Below are positions 1 to 10,290 of a stretch of 64,000 bases of DNA, piece by piece. Origin of the DNA: Punica granatum (taxonomy: Eukaryota; Streptophyta; Magnoliopsida; Myrtales; Lythraceae). Position 1 is the stretch's first letter. Each line of letters starts with the position of its first letter. A program made the translations under genes and the position numbers. Location of the stretch: contig NC_045130.1 of NCBI RefSeq assembly GCF_007655135.1, positions 15,376,001 through 15,440,000 on the forward strand. The letters run 5' to 3'. The notes under the pieces were generated by a model. The model did no database searches, was not told the origin of the DNA, and saw only the letters and a program-made list of their open reading frames with translations.

Positions 1-900
1 ACATGGGTGATAGTGATACAGAATGTGCCCCTCCTCATCTGCTTTGTCAAGTAAATTGGAAAGCACTTCTATGGCCATAACAAAAAGATATGCGGATAAG
101 GGGTCCCCCTGTCTCAGCCCCTTAAATCCCTTGGAGTAACTCTCCATGCCTCCATTAATGGAAACTGAAAAACGAGGTCCTGTAATGCACTCAAATATCC
201 ACCTAGAGACAATTTCAAGAGCTCCTATGGCTTTGAAAATATTCCTCAAAAACAACCAACTAACAGAATCAAATGCTTTCATCACATCTGCCTTAACAGT
301 ACATCATAGACTCGCATCCTTCCTATTGTAACCCTTCACAATCTCATGAGCTAGAAGAATATTATCCCCTACATTCCTGCCATTAACAAAAGCACGCTGA
401 TTTGGGGAGATAAAACTAGGTAGGACCCCTTTCAATCTATTAGCAAGAATTCTTGTAATGCACTTACAGGTAACATTACAACAGGAAATAGGCCTATACT
501 CAGCCATCTTCGAAGGATTAAGCACTTTGGTACAAGAGTAATGCATGTACTATTGACTTCTTTCAATAATTTACCACTAGAGAAAAAAACCATAATGGCA
601 GAAGTTAACTCCTTACCCACAATATCTCATGAAGTTTTGAAGAAGTGTGCACTATATCAATCAGGCCCATAAGCTCGATCTCCATCCATACTCCAAACAG
701 CTTCTTTTATTTCTTCCATATTAACAGGCTGAGAAAGACAAAGCCTCTGGTCATCAGAGAATCTGAAATGAAGAATATCCTGAAAAGTAGAGACATCACC
801 ACCAGTTACAAGAGGGTCCTCAGTACCTAGGAGTTTTTTTATAAAAATCCACAGCTTCTTTTGACATGGCTTTGGAGTCATCAATCATTTTGCCATCATT
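1..900 (-). pseudogene. LINE reverse transcriptase, partial and broken
   Basis: Minus-strand translation gives RT hallmarks in several frames. Around 657-884 lies the segment just before the RT core (ending DGDRAYGPD). Around 304-546 lies YRPISCCNVTCKCITRILANRL followed by FISPNQRAFVNGR, a classic non-LTR RT stretch. In 1-300 lies GLRQGDPLSAYLFVMAIEVL, the conserved RT motif before the catalytic block. The YADD-type box is beyond the window edge. Frame changes near 300, 550 and 640 show it cannot give one protein. The family role is copying LINE RNA at the nicked target site. Confidence 0.88.
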
Positions 901-1210
901 TGGAGTAAGCACTTTATTACTGCTTTTAGACCTTCTAATCTTCATAGTTCCATGGAAGTAACTTCTGTTGTGATCGCCGAAGGAAAGCCATCTCACTCGA
1001 GCCTTTTGTTTATAGAAAGCCTCCTCTGCAATTCTGAGCTCATAGTAACTACTATAAAACTCACGTTCAGCAGCAGCATAGTCAGGTGCACCACCACTTC
1101 CAAGAAGTTTAGTTTAAGTATCTTTAAGAAGAATCTCAGCTTCCTTGACCCTCTTAGAATATCACTATAGTTGTGTTTATTAAAAGCCTTGAAATCCTGC
1201 TTCATCAACT

Positions 1211-1993
1211 TTAACTTTCTAGTGAGTACAAACATATGGGGGTACCCTCCACATCTCTAGACCGTCCCTTCCTTACAAGCTCAGCATAGTTGGGATTTGT
1301 TGTCCAGAAATTGAAAAAATTGAAGGAGCTCTTCTTTTGAATCTTTTCCTGAGTCACTGATGTGATACTGGAGCAGTGATCAGAAATCAATGGGGCTGAG
1401 AACTCCACAACAGAGATAGGGAACATACTTAGCCAATGTTCATTAACAAGCACTCGATCTAGTTTCCTGGCAATGAAACCATCAGATCTTCTGTTGGTCC
1501 AAGGGTAGAAGCTTCCAAGCCAGGGATGGTCTTGAAGCTCAGTATCTTCATAAAGGGCTTTAAAATCTTCCATACCTGGGAGCTCCCTAGTATCGCAATT
1601 ACTTGCCTCTTTTGTATCACTCACAGCGTTAAAGTCATCAGCCACTGCCCAAGGCAAGCATCCAACAATACATTTGATGTGCCTCAGGGAATTCTAGGAT
1701 TGGACCCTCTCATTGGCAGTGTTAGCAGCATATATGGCAGAAAACCAGAATTTAGTATTATCCTCTAGCGAAACAAGACTAAGGATTCCTTGGTCAGATA
1801 GATCAACAACTAAGAGGACCACATATCTATCATAGAAAATCCATATTCTCCCCAATGGATGATAAGAATAGTTGTGAACAAAACTCCACTCCGCAAGCAT
1901 GCTATCCTTTATACTATCAGCTCTATTTTCACGCACTCGAGTCTCCAAGATACAAACAATATTAATCTTGTTCCATGCCAAGATTTTAGTCAT
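1211..1993 (-). pseudogene. LINE apurinic-type endonuclease domain, broken
   Basis: Two minus-strand frames together cover an exonuclease-endonuclease-phosphatase domain. The upstream part (1694-1993) starts MTKILAWNKINIVCILETRV, the usual start of plant LINE ORF2, with the ET catalytic pair. The second part (1211-1657) holds DFNAV, RKLDRVLVN and SDH, matching the DFN, KLDR and SDH motifs of the family. A frameshift separates them near 1660-1700. The family nicks target DNA for target-primed reverse transcription. The expected GGDFN is VADDFN here. Confidence 0.85.
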
Positions 1994-2121
1994 TTGAAGG
2001 ACTGGGGTGAGCAGACTTGCCCCTGGCTTGTTGACCAGTTACTTCCACTTTTCCACCTTTTCTACTCCTCCTATGCAGCTGAGTAATATTTTGCATCAAG
2101 TCATTAAAACCTACAGCATTT

Positions 2122-3300
2122 CTAGTCTTCATTGGAGATAATAGAGTAATCAAATTTGATTACTCTATTAGGAGAAACTTGAGGTCGGGAGGTACTTCCA
2201 GAAGGCTCTTGCTCAGCAGCAGCTTCCAATACTGAAAAAAACAAATTGCTTGTTTCGACTCTAGAAGTGGCAGCTTCCCCCTCGATCTTAGAAGTCGAAT
2301 CCTTCACAGGCTTCGCAGCAGACTGCACCATCTTAGGGAAAGTTAAATCACACACAGAGATAGGACTTTCGGCAACTTGACCAACCGTGACTTGTATGCT
2401 ATACTAGCCACAGGAGATTTGACGATCTCCTTTGGGCTCCCGTTCACTTCTCTCACATTTCGAGGATCTTTCAACTCCATAGGAATTTCCTTATTGACTT
2501 CATCTTTTTTGACCCATTTTTGTACAGCCTTCTTCATTTGTTGCTGCGTTTTTGCCAATGGAAATTCAACTTTCACCTTTACCAGACTTCCATCATCGAC
2601 TATAACGTCAATATTACCAGGCTTCTCCCCTTGTTCCTCCATCTCCACACAGATCCTAGCTGAATTATCACTCATTATATTCTCCACAGCCTTTTCAAGA
2701 TATAGAGGAACTCCAATACCACTAGCTACATAACTCAAACCATTGCTAGTCATCAGTTCGAGAGGAATGCCTAAAAACTTCACCCACACAGGCACTTTCT
2801 TATTCTCAAACTCAATCCTCTCAAAATTTTTCAGCCATGGCCTAAGAAAGATCGAGCAATGACTAATATGCCAAGGTCCGTTTCTCAAAAACCCAGCCCC
2901 GACTCTCTCCTGACTCAAAATCAAATACAATCAACCCATCCTCCAGCCCCAGAATGCTAACATGTCCATTTCTTCCCCACAAGTAGTTAGCGGTTGAGTA
3001 GATCTTAGACAAATTCAGCCTCTAACCAATGAACTGGCCAAAGTGCATTCTTCCATCTCTTAGCTCCTTCATCAAACACAGGCTTGGGAGGCTTCACCAC
3101 TCGCCGCCCTTCCATGACCTCTGGTTCATAGTACTGCAATCCTGAACTCTTCACGCCACCAAAAAACATTTGACTCCATGATTGAGAGAGTCGATAATAG
3201 CTGCAGGATTCTTAGGATCATCTGATGCACAAGATGAAATCCCGATCATCCCATCAGTTTGACCAATCTTCAAGTTCTCAACCGCAGAGTTCATAACAAA
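2122..3300 (-). pseudogene. LINE ORF1, DUF4283 nucleic-acid-binding protein, broken
   Basis: The open part (2343-2930) reads NGPWHISHCSIFLRPWLKNF, then VPVWVKFLGIPLEL and a stretch ending in VKVKVEFPLAK, the signature of DUF4283 proteins encoded by plant LINEs. Upstream (2930-3300, minus) continues the domain in other frames, including WGRNGHVSILGLEDGLIVFD, but with stops. The downstream frame 2122-2355 is the low-complexity tail. No zinc knuckle was seen. The protein would bind the LINE RNA. Confidence 0.8.
2139..2170. repeat. Perfect 32-bp palindrome
   Basis: Positions 2139-2170 equal their own reverse complement exactly. The centre is AAATTT and the arms are TAATAGAGTAATC and its complement. 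It lies in the ORF1 tail of the LINE. Confidence 0.9.
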
Positions 3301-3330
3301 TTCCACCAAATCAAACTACAAATTCTCTCT

Positions 3331-5180
3331 AATCAATCCTTTGCAAGATCAGATTGAAACTCTTAGATCTCAGTGCCGATTTAAAGGAATTTTGCAGGAA
3401 CAATTCCTCAGATCAGGAACACTACACTAACGAAAGAAATACCAATCGACGAAATTTATGTGAATTAATTAACCACGAGATGTCACGTAATTGGCAAACC
3501 TACCCCACATATCAGATAGGGACACCTTGGAACCCAATTTTCAAACAGGGATTCATTTCAGTTAAGTAGGCGAGTGCGTAGTTATTAATTTCTCATAAGA
3601 GGTACGGATGGTGGCCTAATTTGGTCTTTTAGTCGGCCTATTATTTTATAGTGTGGCCACTGGCCAGACCACACTCCTGAGCCAGCTGATGATGATGGCG
3701 ACAATTCATGTCATGGCCCAAAACTGTAGAAGTCGACTCCCAATTTGGGGAGGCCCATTAACTAAAAGATCGGCTCAGGAACGAAGAAACAATTCAATAC
3801 TAGAACGGCAGATTTTCGAGAACCAACACGAGGAAATTATCAAGAGTTATCAAGCTTTTCGTAGTCAAAACAGGACCCAACACCAAAGCTTGCAGCGGTC
3901 TCCAGTAGAGCCCGATGCTTGATGGGGGTGTCTCGATGGGAAAAGGACAGGAGACCAACGTCTTAAGACGAAGAAACCGATAAGTAATCAATTACCCTTC
4001 CATGGTCTCAATCTCTTAACAAAGATATCAGTCATGGAACTCAAATGGCAGATTTACAACTCAAATCCAAATAATCCTGGAAGTGAGAGCTTTTCTTAGC
4101 TTCCCCCATTGACATACCAAGTGAATGTGAATGGTGGTACTTTCTCTTCATCAGAGCCCCTTTCAAATGAGCTCAGTTACAAAGAAGACTGTCACTTACA
4201 TGTAACTACGAGTAATCCCCGGGCCAGGACCACTTTGAATGGTGGGTGAGGAACTGATACAATGCCCTACGGAGTAATGGCTGTCATTTGGAGTGACCAC
4301 AGAAACACCACAGAAAGAAGACATCACTTTTGCTCCAATGGTGTTGTCCATTTCGTGATGAGATCATTCTTTCCTCCCCTATAGGGCAAATACATTCCTG
4401 AATGAAAATCTCACAAGGCATGCTGGATACTTCCCGAGCCAGACTTTAGTGCAAGAAGTTGCATAATTTGGGACATCAGAGTGAGGCATTTGCTAAACTC
4501 ACCTGTTGAAAGCTCATATCAGTGGTCATGGAAGGCACCCCACCATCCCCATATATGCTGTAATTCAGCAATCACAAATCCATCAAATGGACTTGATAAG
4601 AGAGGAAATCAATACATTCAAGAAACCCATGAGAATAAAGACGCGAAAAAAACGAGGGTTGATTTGTTCAAGGCGAGAGGAATAAAGACCGATGCAAGAC
4701 AGATGGATGCACTTTTTTTTTTAACGATTGAAAAGATATATGATGAGCTTCATGGAAAACTTAGCAGTCCTCAGTTCAGCTAATCAGTTCCACTACCGAC
4801 ACCATTCATGAAGTTTCTCGTTTTGTGGGGAGATTCCCAGAGGTTTTGCAATAGCATAGGAAAGAAAATGAATAGATAAGTCTCAAGTGACTCCAGACCA
4901 TGACAGCTCCATGGTTCCAACAGCAGGACAGGAGAAACCAGAACAGTAAACAATAAAAAAATTACAAAAAAATTCGACCTGCTAAAAGCTGCGGCTGTGA
5001 TATGGAAATTACTTATTTGCAGCGAAATATTTACTCTCCACAAGATGCATCCTTTCTTAACCAGCTGTAGCTGAAGAAGCCCTTCCTAATACAGTAAAGT
5101 GATGGGAAACAATGGTAAGTTTTTGCATGTAGTTTGTTGAAATATGAAAAGCCTAACTGTCAACTATGCATCTCATCAGG
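3331..5180. other. Intergenic, no recognised gene
   Basis: Several short open frames exist (for example 3653-3922 and 4481-4783 on plus), but none shows a recognisable domain, codon pattern or splice context. Composition here (about balanced AT/GC) is less AT-rich than later intergenic DNA, so remnants of an old exon set or an untranslated transcript cannot be excluded. Confidence 0.5.
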
Positions 5181-5330
5181 AACAATTAAACATGTTTTCT
5201 ACATGAAAAAGATCAAAAGCAATGAAAAGAGGAAGAAGTTATATTCTAATATTGGGAACAATCAAACATGTTTTCTACATGAAATAGATCAAAAGCAATG
5301 AAAAGAGGAAGAAGAAATTATACTGAGAGG
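5181..5330. repeat. Tandem duplication, period 76 bp
   Basis: A unit beginning AACAATTAAACATGTTTTC at 5181 is repeated from 5257 with a few substitutions and a slightly different tail. It lies in non-coding DNA. Confidence 0.85.
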
Positions 5331-5449
5331 TCCAAGGACTGTAAAGCAAAAGGGAATTAGGGAATGGTAGCAGCCTTTGCCGAGGAACCAAAACGTCCTA
5401 GGTTGTTCAGTACCTTAACTTCACAGCTTTTACCAATAAAAGGAAGAAG

Positions 5450-5478
5450 CCCCCCCCCCCCCCCAAAAAAAAAAAAAA
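5450..5478. repeat. Homopolymer block C15-A14
   Basis: A run of 15 C is followed directly by 14 A. Such a block is prone to slippage and sequencing error, so local coordinates may be off by a base or two in the source assembly. Confidence 0.9.
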
Positions 5479-5709
5479 TCATTGTTAACGATGTTGCTTT
5501 GATTTTGTTGAGAGGGGGTTTCATGCATTTGTCAGCATGAACAGACTATAATATCATAATATAATCTACTCTAACACTAGTATTGTCATACTCATACCAT
5601 CAACAATACATACTAGAAAGAGAAAAAGAAGCAATAGTGCAGATCATAACACTAATAATGGAAACATAATACAAATGGCTAGCAGTGCAATGTTGGAACC
5701 AAAGATTAA

Positions 5710-6387
5710 GGGCCTGTTTGGCTCGGGGTCCAGAAATGAGGTGGAATGGGGCAGAATTGGAAACAAAATGACAAATTTTCCTTTTTGTTTGGTTTAATTA
5801 GGAATCAGAATACAATTCCATTTGTTTCTATTTGGTTCACTACCTACAGAATCGGAATCAATTTCCAATGTTTGATAATTATTTGTATCATTTCAAGAGA
5901 TCAATCAACAAGTAACAATGCAGCTCAATGATTATTTATAGAACATATAACATATATAAGGAATTAAAAAAATTCTTAAAATGTACCAAATTTTATTCAA
6001 TAACATGATATTGCGAAATAAAACGAGAACAAAAGTTTCATCCACCGGAAAGAAAGCATTGAAATAATGTTCCACAATTATATATATGTAATATGTTTTG
6101 AAAATCTTTTGATTGACATATATAATATGTGATATGTTTTGTCACTGAAGCTCTGCTCAAAATCAATTAATGGAAAATACAATTAAAAAAAATTGAACCA
6201 AACAGGGCCACCATATACCGGAATCGGTTTCCGTTTCCCTTACACCAGGGAATGGATGATTCCCCATTATGGGGGAATCATTCCCTTCATATACCGGAAT
6301 CAGTTTTCGTTTCCCTTACACCAAACAACCACAAATGGAATCAAGCATTCCGATTCCGGGCCTTTATTTAATGAACCAAACGGTGCC
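5710..6387. mobile_element. Harbinger-type (Tourist-like) MITE, 678 bp
   Basis: The left end reads GGGCCTGTTTGG and the reverse complement of the right end reads GGCACCGTTTGG. Both sides are flanked by TAA (5707-5709 and 6388-6390), the 3-bp TWA target duplication of PIF/Harbinger elements. There is no transposase; the interior is AT-rich and contains a short internal repeat (the CCATATACCGGAATC-type unit near 6210 recurs near 6287). The terminal sequence and target duplication are seen directly; the family is inferred from them. Confidence 0.8.
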
Positions 6388-6390
6388 TAA

Positions 6391-6750
6391 TAACATTATG
6401 CAATATGTTCAGAAAGATTGAAAAATCTAGACAACATAGGTGTTAGCAACATATCAGTCAACAGAGTTATGGAGCACAAACAGTTTAGAACAATTTACAC
6501 AGCTCAACTGCTGGCCAGACGCAAGTTCCATATTTGAAAAAACTGTCAAGAACCAGAAAAGACATAATCATCTTTTCCGACCAGGGAGCTCACTCTTCAT
6601 CAAAAACTAATCTTAGCTACTGGCAATACAAGCATCAATAGACCAATATACAAACATTCAAGCAATGAGCAATAAACTTTTTAAAATAAGTGCAAAACAA
6701 ACATGATAGGAGGCACGAGTTTGATAGAAATGTTGAAACCAAACAGCAGT
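6391..6750. other. Downstream flank / 3'UTR of bZIP gene
   Basis: No separate gene is visible. Being immediately 3' of the minus-strand bZIP gene, part of this is presumably its 3' untranslated region. Confidence 0.45.
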
Positions 6751-7497
6751 CTAAGCCTCACCTTTTCTCTTATTCCCACAGGCAGTACAGCCATTAGTAT
6801 TCGCAGTTACATCCCCACTTCCACAGCCACGAAGCTCCTTCAAGTCCGAACCACTCTGATTTGCCAAACACTGGAGACTGTCAAACTCGCAGCTGTCATG
6901 ATAAACCTGCCCATTTACTCCCATACCGCTCCCATCTTTCCCATCATAAAGACAATACACTTGATCCCCACATTGCACGTTATTGCATGGATCAATAACC
7001 AAATTACCATTTCCCAAGTTCACATTCCCCATCTTCTGGTAAGGGAATGATCCAATTTCCCCTTCAATCCTTCCGCGAATGTCCACAAGCAGACACTTGA
7101 GCCTTGCAATCTCGGCCTCCAGTGCTGCCTGCCCCTGCAACCTCTTCAACAGCTGCTGATTAAGTGCCCGTAATTTAACAACCTCGTCCTCCAAGGAAGC
7201 AGTCCGTGCCTTCTTCTTCTCGCGGTACTTTCTGACCGCTTCCCGATTCCCTGAGGACCGCTTCTTCGGGTTCTTCTTCTCCTTCTCTGAGGACTCCTCT
7301 GACTCGCTCACCGCGGGCACGATCTTGGTGTGCACGTGAAAGCAAGTGTGGGTGTGGGAGGAATCAGGGCCCGGCGGGTTGCAGGTGTGGGTGTGGGTGC
7401 AGGCGTGAGTGTCCTTGAGGATGTCATCTAGGAAGCTGTCCAAGTTCGAGCTCGAGAACATATCGTGGTTAGAGAAATCGAGCTCCCCGTCTTCCAT
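6751..7497 (-). CDS. bZIP19/23-like: Group F bZIP transcription factor, zinc-deficiency sensor (bZIP19/bZIP23-type)
   Basis: A single uninterrupted exon encodes 248 aa, close to the roughly 250-260 aa of Arabidopsis bZIP19/23. The start MEDGELDFSN at 7497 was chosen over the ATG 21 bases upstream because group F proteins begin this way. Residues 31-57 form the Cys/His-rich zinc-sensor motif (HACTHTHTCN ... HTHTCFHVHT). The basic region (84-98, N84 and R92 in the N-x7-R pattern) is followed by a leucine zipper with heptads at 102, 109, 116, 130 and 137. The C-terminal half has scattered Cys and ends in a basic NKRK. Known role: in the nucleus, activates ZIP-transporter and nicotianamine-synthase genes under zinc deficiency; zinc bound at the motif keeps it inactive. 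All sensor Cys and His appear present, so it should be functional. The long leader (7498 to about 7960) may hold a 5'UTR intron. Confidence 0.93.
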   Translation of the reverse strand: MEDGELDFSNHDMFSSSNLDSFLDDILKDTHACTHTHTCNPPGPDSSHTHTCFHVHTKIVPAVSESEESSEKEKKNPKKRSSGNREAVRKYREKKKARTASLEDEVVKLRALNQQLLKRLQGQAALEAEIARLKCLLVDIRGRIEGEIGSFPYQKMGNVNLGNGNLVIDPCNNVQCGDQVYCLYDGKDGSGMGVNGQVYHDSCEFDSLQCLANQSGSDLKELRGCGSGDVTANTNGCTACGNKRKGEA

Positions 7498-7946
7498 TTC
7501 CGGAGCACAAATCGGCAATTACGGATTCAGAGGCTGGAAAGGCTCGATTCTGAGGTTGACCCAGGTGGGATTTTGAGCTCAAATTCCGGCTTAAAGAGTG
7601 CCAAAGTCTTGATTTTGACCCTAAAAGAACTGTAAAGCAATTCGGCCCGGCATCGTCAGACAGCAAAATAAAACCAAACGCGGGAACAAGACGAAACAAA
7701 CACTACAAACCCGGAAGGATTATAAGAGCGGCCCAGAAATTAAATTCAAGAAATTGGGCAAAAACAAGAGAGAGAAAGGAACAGGGGAAATGGACGGGAA
7801 CGATCGAGACATTACATTAATTAGAACAAGCCGATTCGACCGGATTCACAATTGCTGAGGTGCTGAGAGCCCAGGACCTGTGCATGCAGCGGTGAGGGGT
7901 TGGAAGAGGAGAAAGAGGAGAGGTTTTAATATCCGGCGGAGATGCG

Positions 7947-7956
7947 AAACCCTAAA
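7947..7956. promoter_or_regulatory. Telo-box-like AAACCCTAAA in bZIP leader/promoter
   Basis: AAACCCTAAA lies about 450 bp upstream of the bZIP start codon. Telo-boxes are common near transcription starts of plant growth-related genes. Its use here is inference. Confidence 0.35.
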
Positions 7957-8418
7957 AGGCTTATGACCCGGCTGCCATACTTGTCAACATGTTAATGGAG
8001 GAAGCGACTGGTCTGGTTCTCAGACTCGGAGACCATAAAAGACATGATAGAGAGAGAGAGAGAGAGTCCTTCCTCCTTTCTCCCTCCTTTCCTTTCTTCG
8101 TCTTGTTGTCTTCTCCTGTTTCATTATTCTTCCTTCCCCTGTTTTCCCTTTTCGCCATGCGACCTTTCTTGAGCTCGAGAGGTCGGGAAATTGCTGAGCT
8201 CCCATGGCCGCTAGATTGGATCCTACGTGGGTCCCTGGCTGGCTAAACAACTGTGTTCCCACAATCGTTCCAGCTGTAACAATCACATCTAGTGATTAAT
8301 TTTCTACTTACATAGTTCAACGTTGTTATATCGGCATTTGAGAAAGAACATCCGACTTGGTCTTTGTACCAATTCCAATATGGAATGTGTTTATTAACAA
8401 GTCTTATGAATGTAATGT

Positions 8419-8646
8419 TGCTTTTAGTTTCATAGTAAAATTTTAAAATTAAATTTTGATTTTGAAAAAAAGTGGTATAAATGGGATCCATCATTTGACT
8501 TTGTATGAATTATTTTGTTTTGTTGTGGAAAAAAGTAGTATAAATGGGGCTCACTCTTTAATTTTGTATGAATTATTTTGTTTTATTGTGGGTAAGATTA
8601 GATTAAAATTGTTATTTTAGAATATGATTTACAAATCAAACAAGCC
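8419..8646. mobile_element. MITE family M1, copy 1
   Basis: One of three related ~230-240-bp elements in the window (others at 25992 and 47701). Each contains two copies of a unit like TTGTATGAATTATTTTGTTT and TGGTATAAATGGG. The ends are imperfect inverted repeats (TGCTTTTAGTTTCATAG and GGCTTGTTTGATTTGTAA). The target duplication is unclear. Confidence 0.7.
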
Positions 8647-8879
8647 ATTGTGATCCATTGACCAGTCTCGAGGCTTCCCTCAGTAATTGACCGACTTTGT
8701 TATGCGACGGAAACTGCATTGGTGATTGATTGATCGATTTTTAGTACTTTCTAAGTAAAGGTGAAGGGTTGTTGTCACTTTCAAATTAACAATGAGGTCG
8801 TGAAAATGCAGTTTGAGGTTAAGTTGACAATATCATTTGGTTATGGTCTAGTCGACCAGACCAATCAGAGTAGATATTA

Positions 8880-9075
8880 CTGCTCCGTTTGGTTTCGTAA
8901 TTAAAATCACAAAAATTTTAACTTTAACTTTAACTCAACACATTACACAACAAAAATATACATTTTCCGAGTAAAAAATTTTAACTTTAACTTTAACTAA
9001 ACATACTATACAATCATTTGTCCTTTTCCATAATCAAAATCAAAATTACTTTAATTCTGAAACCAAACACACCAG
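8880..9075. mobile_element. MITE family M2, 196 bp
   Basis: The ends are inverted: left CTGCTCCGTTTGGTTTC and right (reverse complement) CTGGTGTGTTTGGTTTCAG. The interior holds a duplicated TTTTAACTTTAACTTTAAC unit. TA flanks both ends. There is no coding capacity. Confidence 0.65.
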
Positions 9076-9470
9076 TAATTTTGAGAATCGGATTTGTGAA
9101 ATATCCCAAGGTCTACTGTATATACTAGAGATTATATTCCGGCCCGTCACGGCATCAGGAATTTTTATGGGCTCGTTTGGTTGAAATGGACCAGAATATG
9201 GCCCTTTGCATGAAAAATAGATGGCACTGGTCTTTTTGAAAGATGATTAATGTTATTTGGTGGGCCTGCTCTCAATGGTGAAGCACAGGCCCATCATCTT
9301 TCACTTTCTTATGTCGGGCCTCTTCTTGGACTTAAAACGTTCAATGGCCTTTCCCCAACCTTTTCGCAAATGTCGAATAGTTCATGAGTTCCTATCGTGA
9401 GATATATTACGCAGTTGCTAAACCGACGAAAGTAAATACTATCGGAGTGTACACAGCGCTCAGGCTTACT

Positions 9471-9647
9471 TTTTCTCAGTGTGTATATGGTATTCAAAAG
9501 CCCAACGAGTCCCTATTAATCTTGTTCGAGGCAGAGTCAGTCCACTAAAGAGTTTGCTCTCACAGTATGGATTTCTCTATTCACAAAATTCAAACCCGAA
9601 ATCTTATTCAATGGAAATAAATGTTGAACCGCTTGAATCAATCCATA
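9471..9647 (-). repeat. SINE-like dispersed repeat S1, copy 1
   Basis: Member of a ~150-180-bp family seen six times here (12679, 14850, 17612, 25771 on plus; 9471 and 62545 on minus). Shared landmarks in order: TCAAACGGTTCGATACTTATTT, a GGATTCGAGTATTGTGAATG-like block resembling a pol III B box, GAGAG-TTTTA, and a tail near GTACACACCGAAAAA. The class is inferred. Confidence 0.6.
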
Positions 9648-10175
9648 ATGATCGCTCAAGCTTACTTTAGTAAGCTGTTGTCAAGCTTTACCCCTTTTCG
9701 ATATCGCCTTTAACAGCTTAGTCATTTTTAATGCATAAATCATTGCAATTAACACTATTTATTGAATCGCACGTAGAGATATTGATAACACATAAAGAGT
9801 TAACGGAATTTCATAACTAATTGATTGAACAGCAGCTCGTAAACTACCTAAAAAGGATATTATTTGATCCATATCTTGACATAAAAAGTCACGAATATTC
9901 TGAGGTCATTACATCGAACTCTTTTACATATCCTTCCTTCTTCCTCGCCTATATACATATATATGTAAGGTAACCCCAAAGGGCCAAGAGGAAATCATAC
10001 AAACCATTTTAGGTGATTTGTCTCAATCATGGATGGAAAATGTTAGGGAGACATATACCATCACAGAAGTCAGTTTCTCAAGGAGAAGAAAAAAAAAATT
10101 ATAAAGGATAGCAGCAAATCATGTGTAGGGTGACGGCTGTAGAGGATTAATAGTTTCTTTTTTCGATTAAAAAGT
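9648..10175. other. Intergenic, nothing recognised
   Basis: AT-rich sequence without a supportable gene or clear element. Confidence 0.5.
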
Positions 10176-10290
10176 ATATAAATTTAATTTAAGGAAATAG
10201 AAAATAAAATAAAGAAATACATCCACAACGAGAATATAAATTTAATATAAGGAAATAGAAAATAAAATAAAATACATCCACCACGAAAAT
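10176..10290. repeat. Tandem duplication, period 58 bp
   Basis: The unit ATATAAATTTAATTTAAGG at 10176 recurs at 10234 with the following ~40 bases (GAAATAGAAAATAAAATAA, then ACATCCAC). Confidence 0.85.

Larger units (their letters stand above)
1..3330 (-). mobile_element. L1-type LINE retrotransposon, 5' portion, degenerate, cut by window start
   Basis: On the minus strand the order is DUF4283-type ORF1, endonuclease, then reverse transcriptase, which is the order of plant L1-clade LINEs. All reading frames carry stops and frameshifts, so the copy is dead. The 3' end of the element (rest of RT, RNase H/zinc knuckle, poly-A) lies left of base 1. The right boundary is estimated from where ORF1-like coding signal fades near 3300-3330; no target duplication can be tested because the other end is missing. 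A 32-bp perfect palindrome sits inside at 2139-2170. Confidence 0.88.

Noticed and set aside
3653..3922. 89-codon open frame on plus
   Set aside because: Gln/Arg-rich sequence without a known domain or conserved neighbours; could be chance in less AT-rich DNA.
4481..4783. 100-codon open frame on plus
   Set aside because: Ends in low-complexity sequence with a T run. No family recognised.
6193..6390. Open frame with repeated PYTGIGFRFPYT-like units
   Set aside because: Lies wholly inside the Harbinger-type MITE and reflects its internal repeat and terminus, not a gene.
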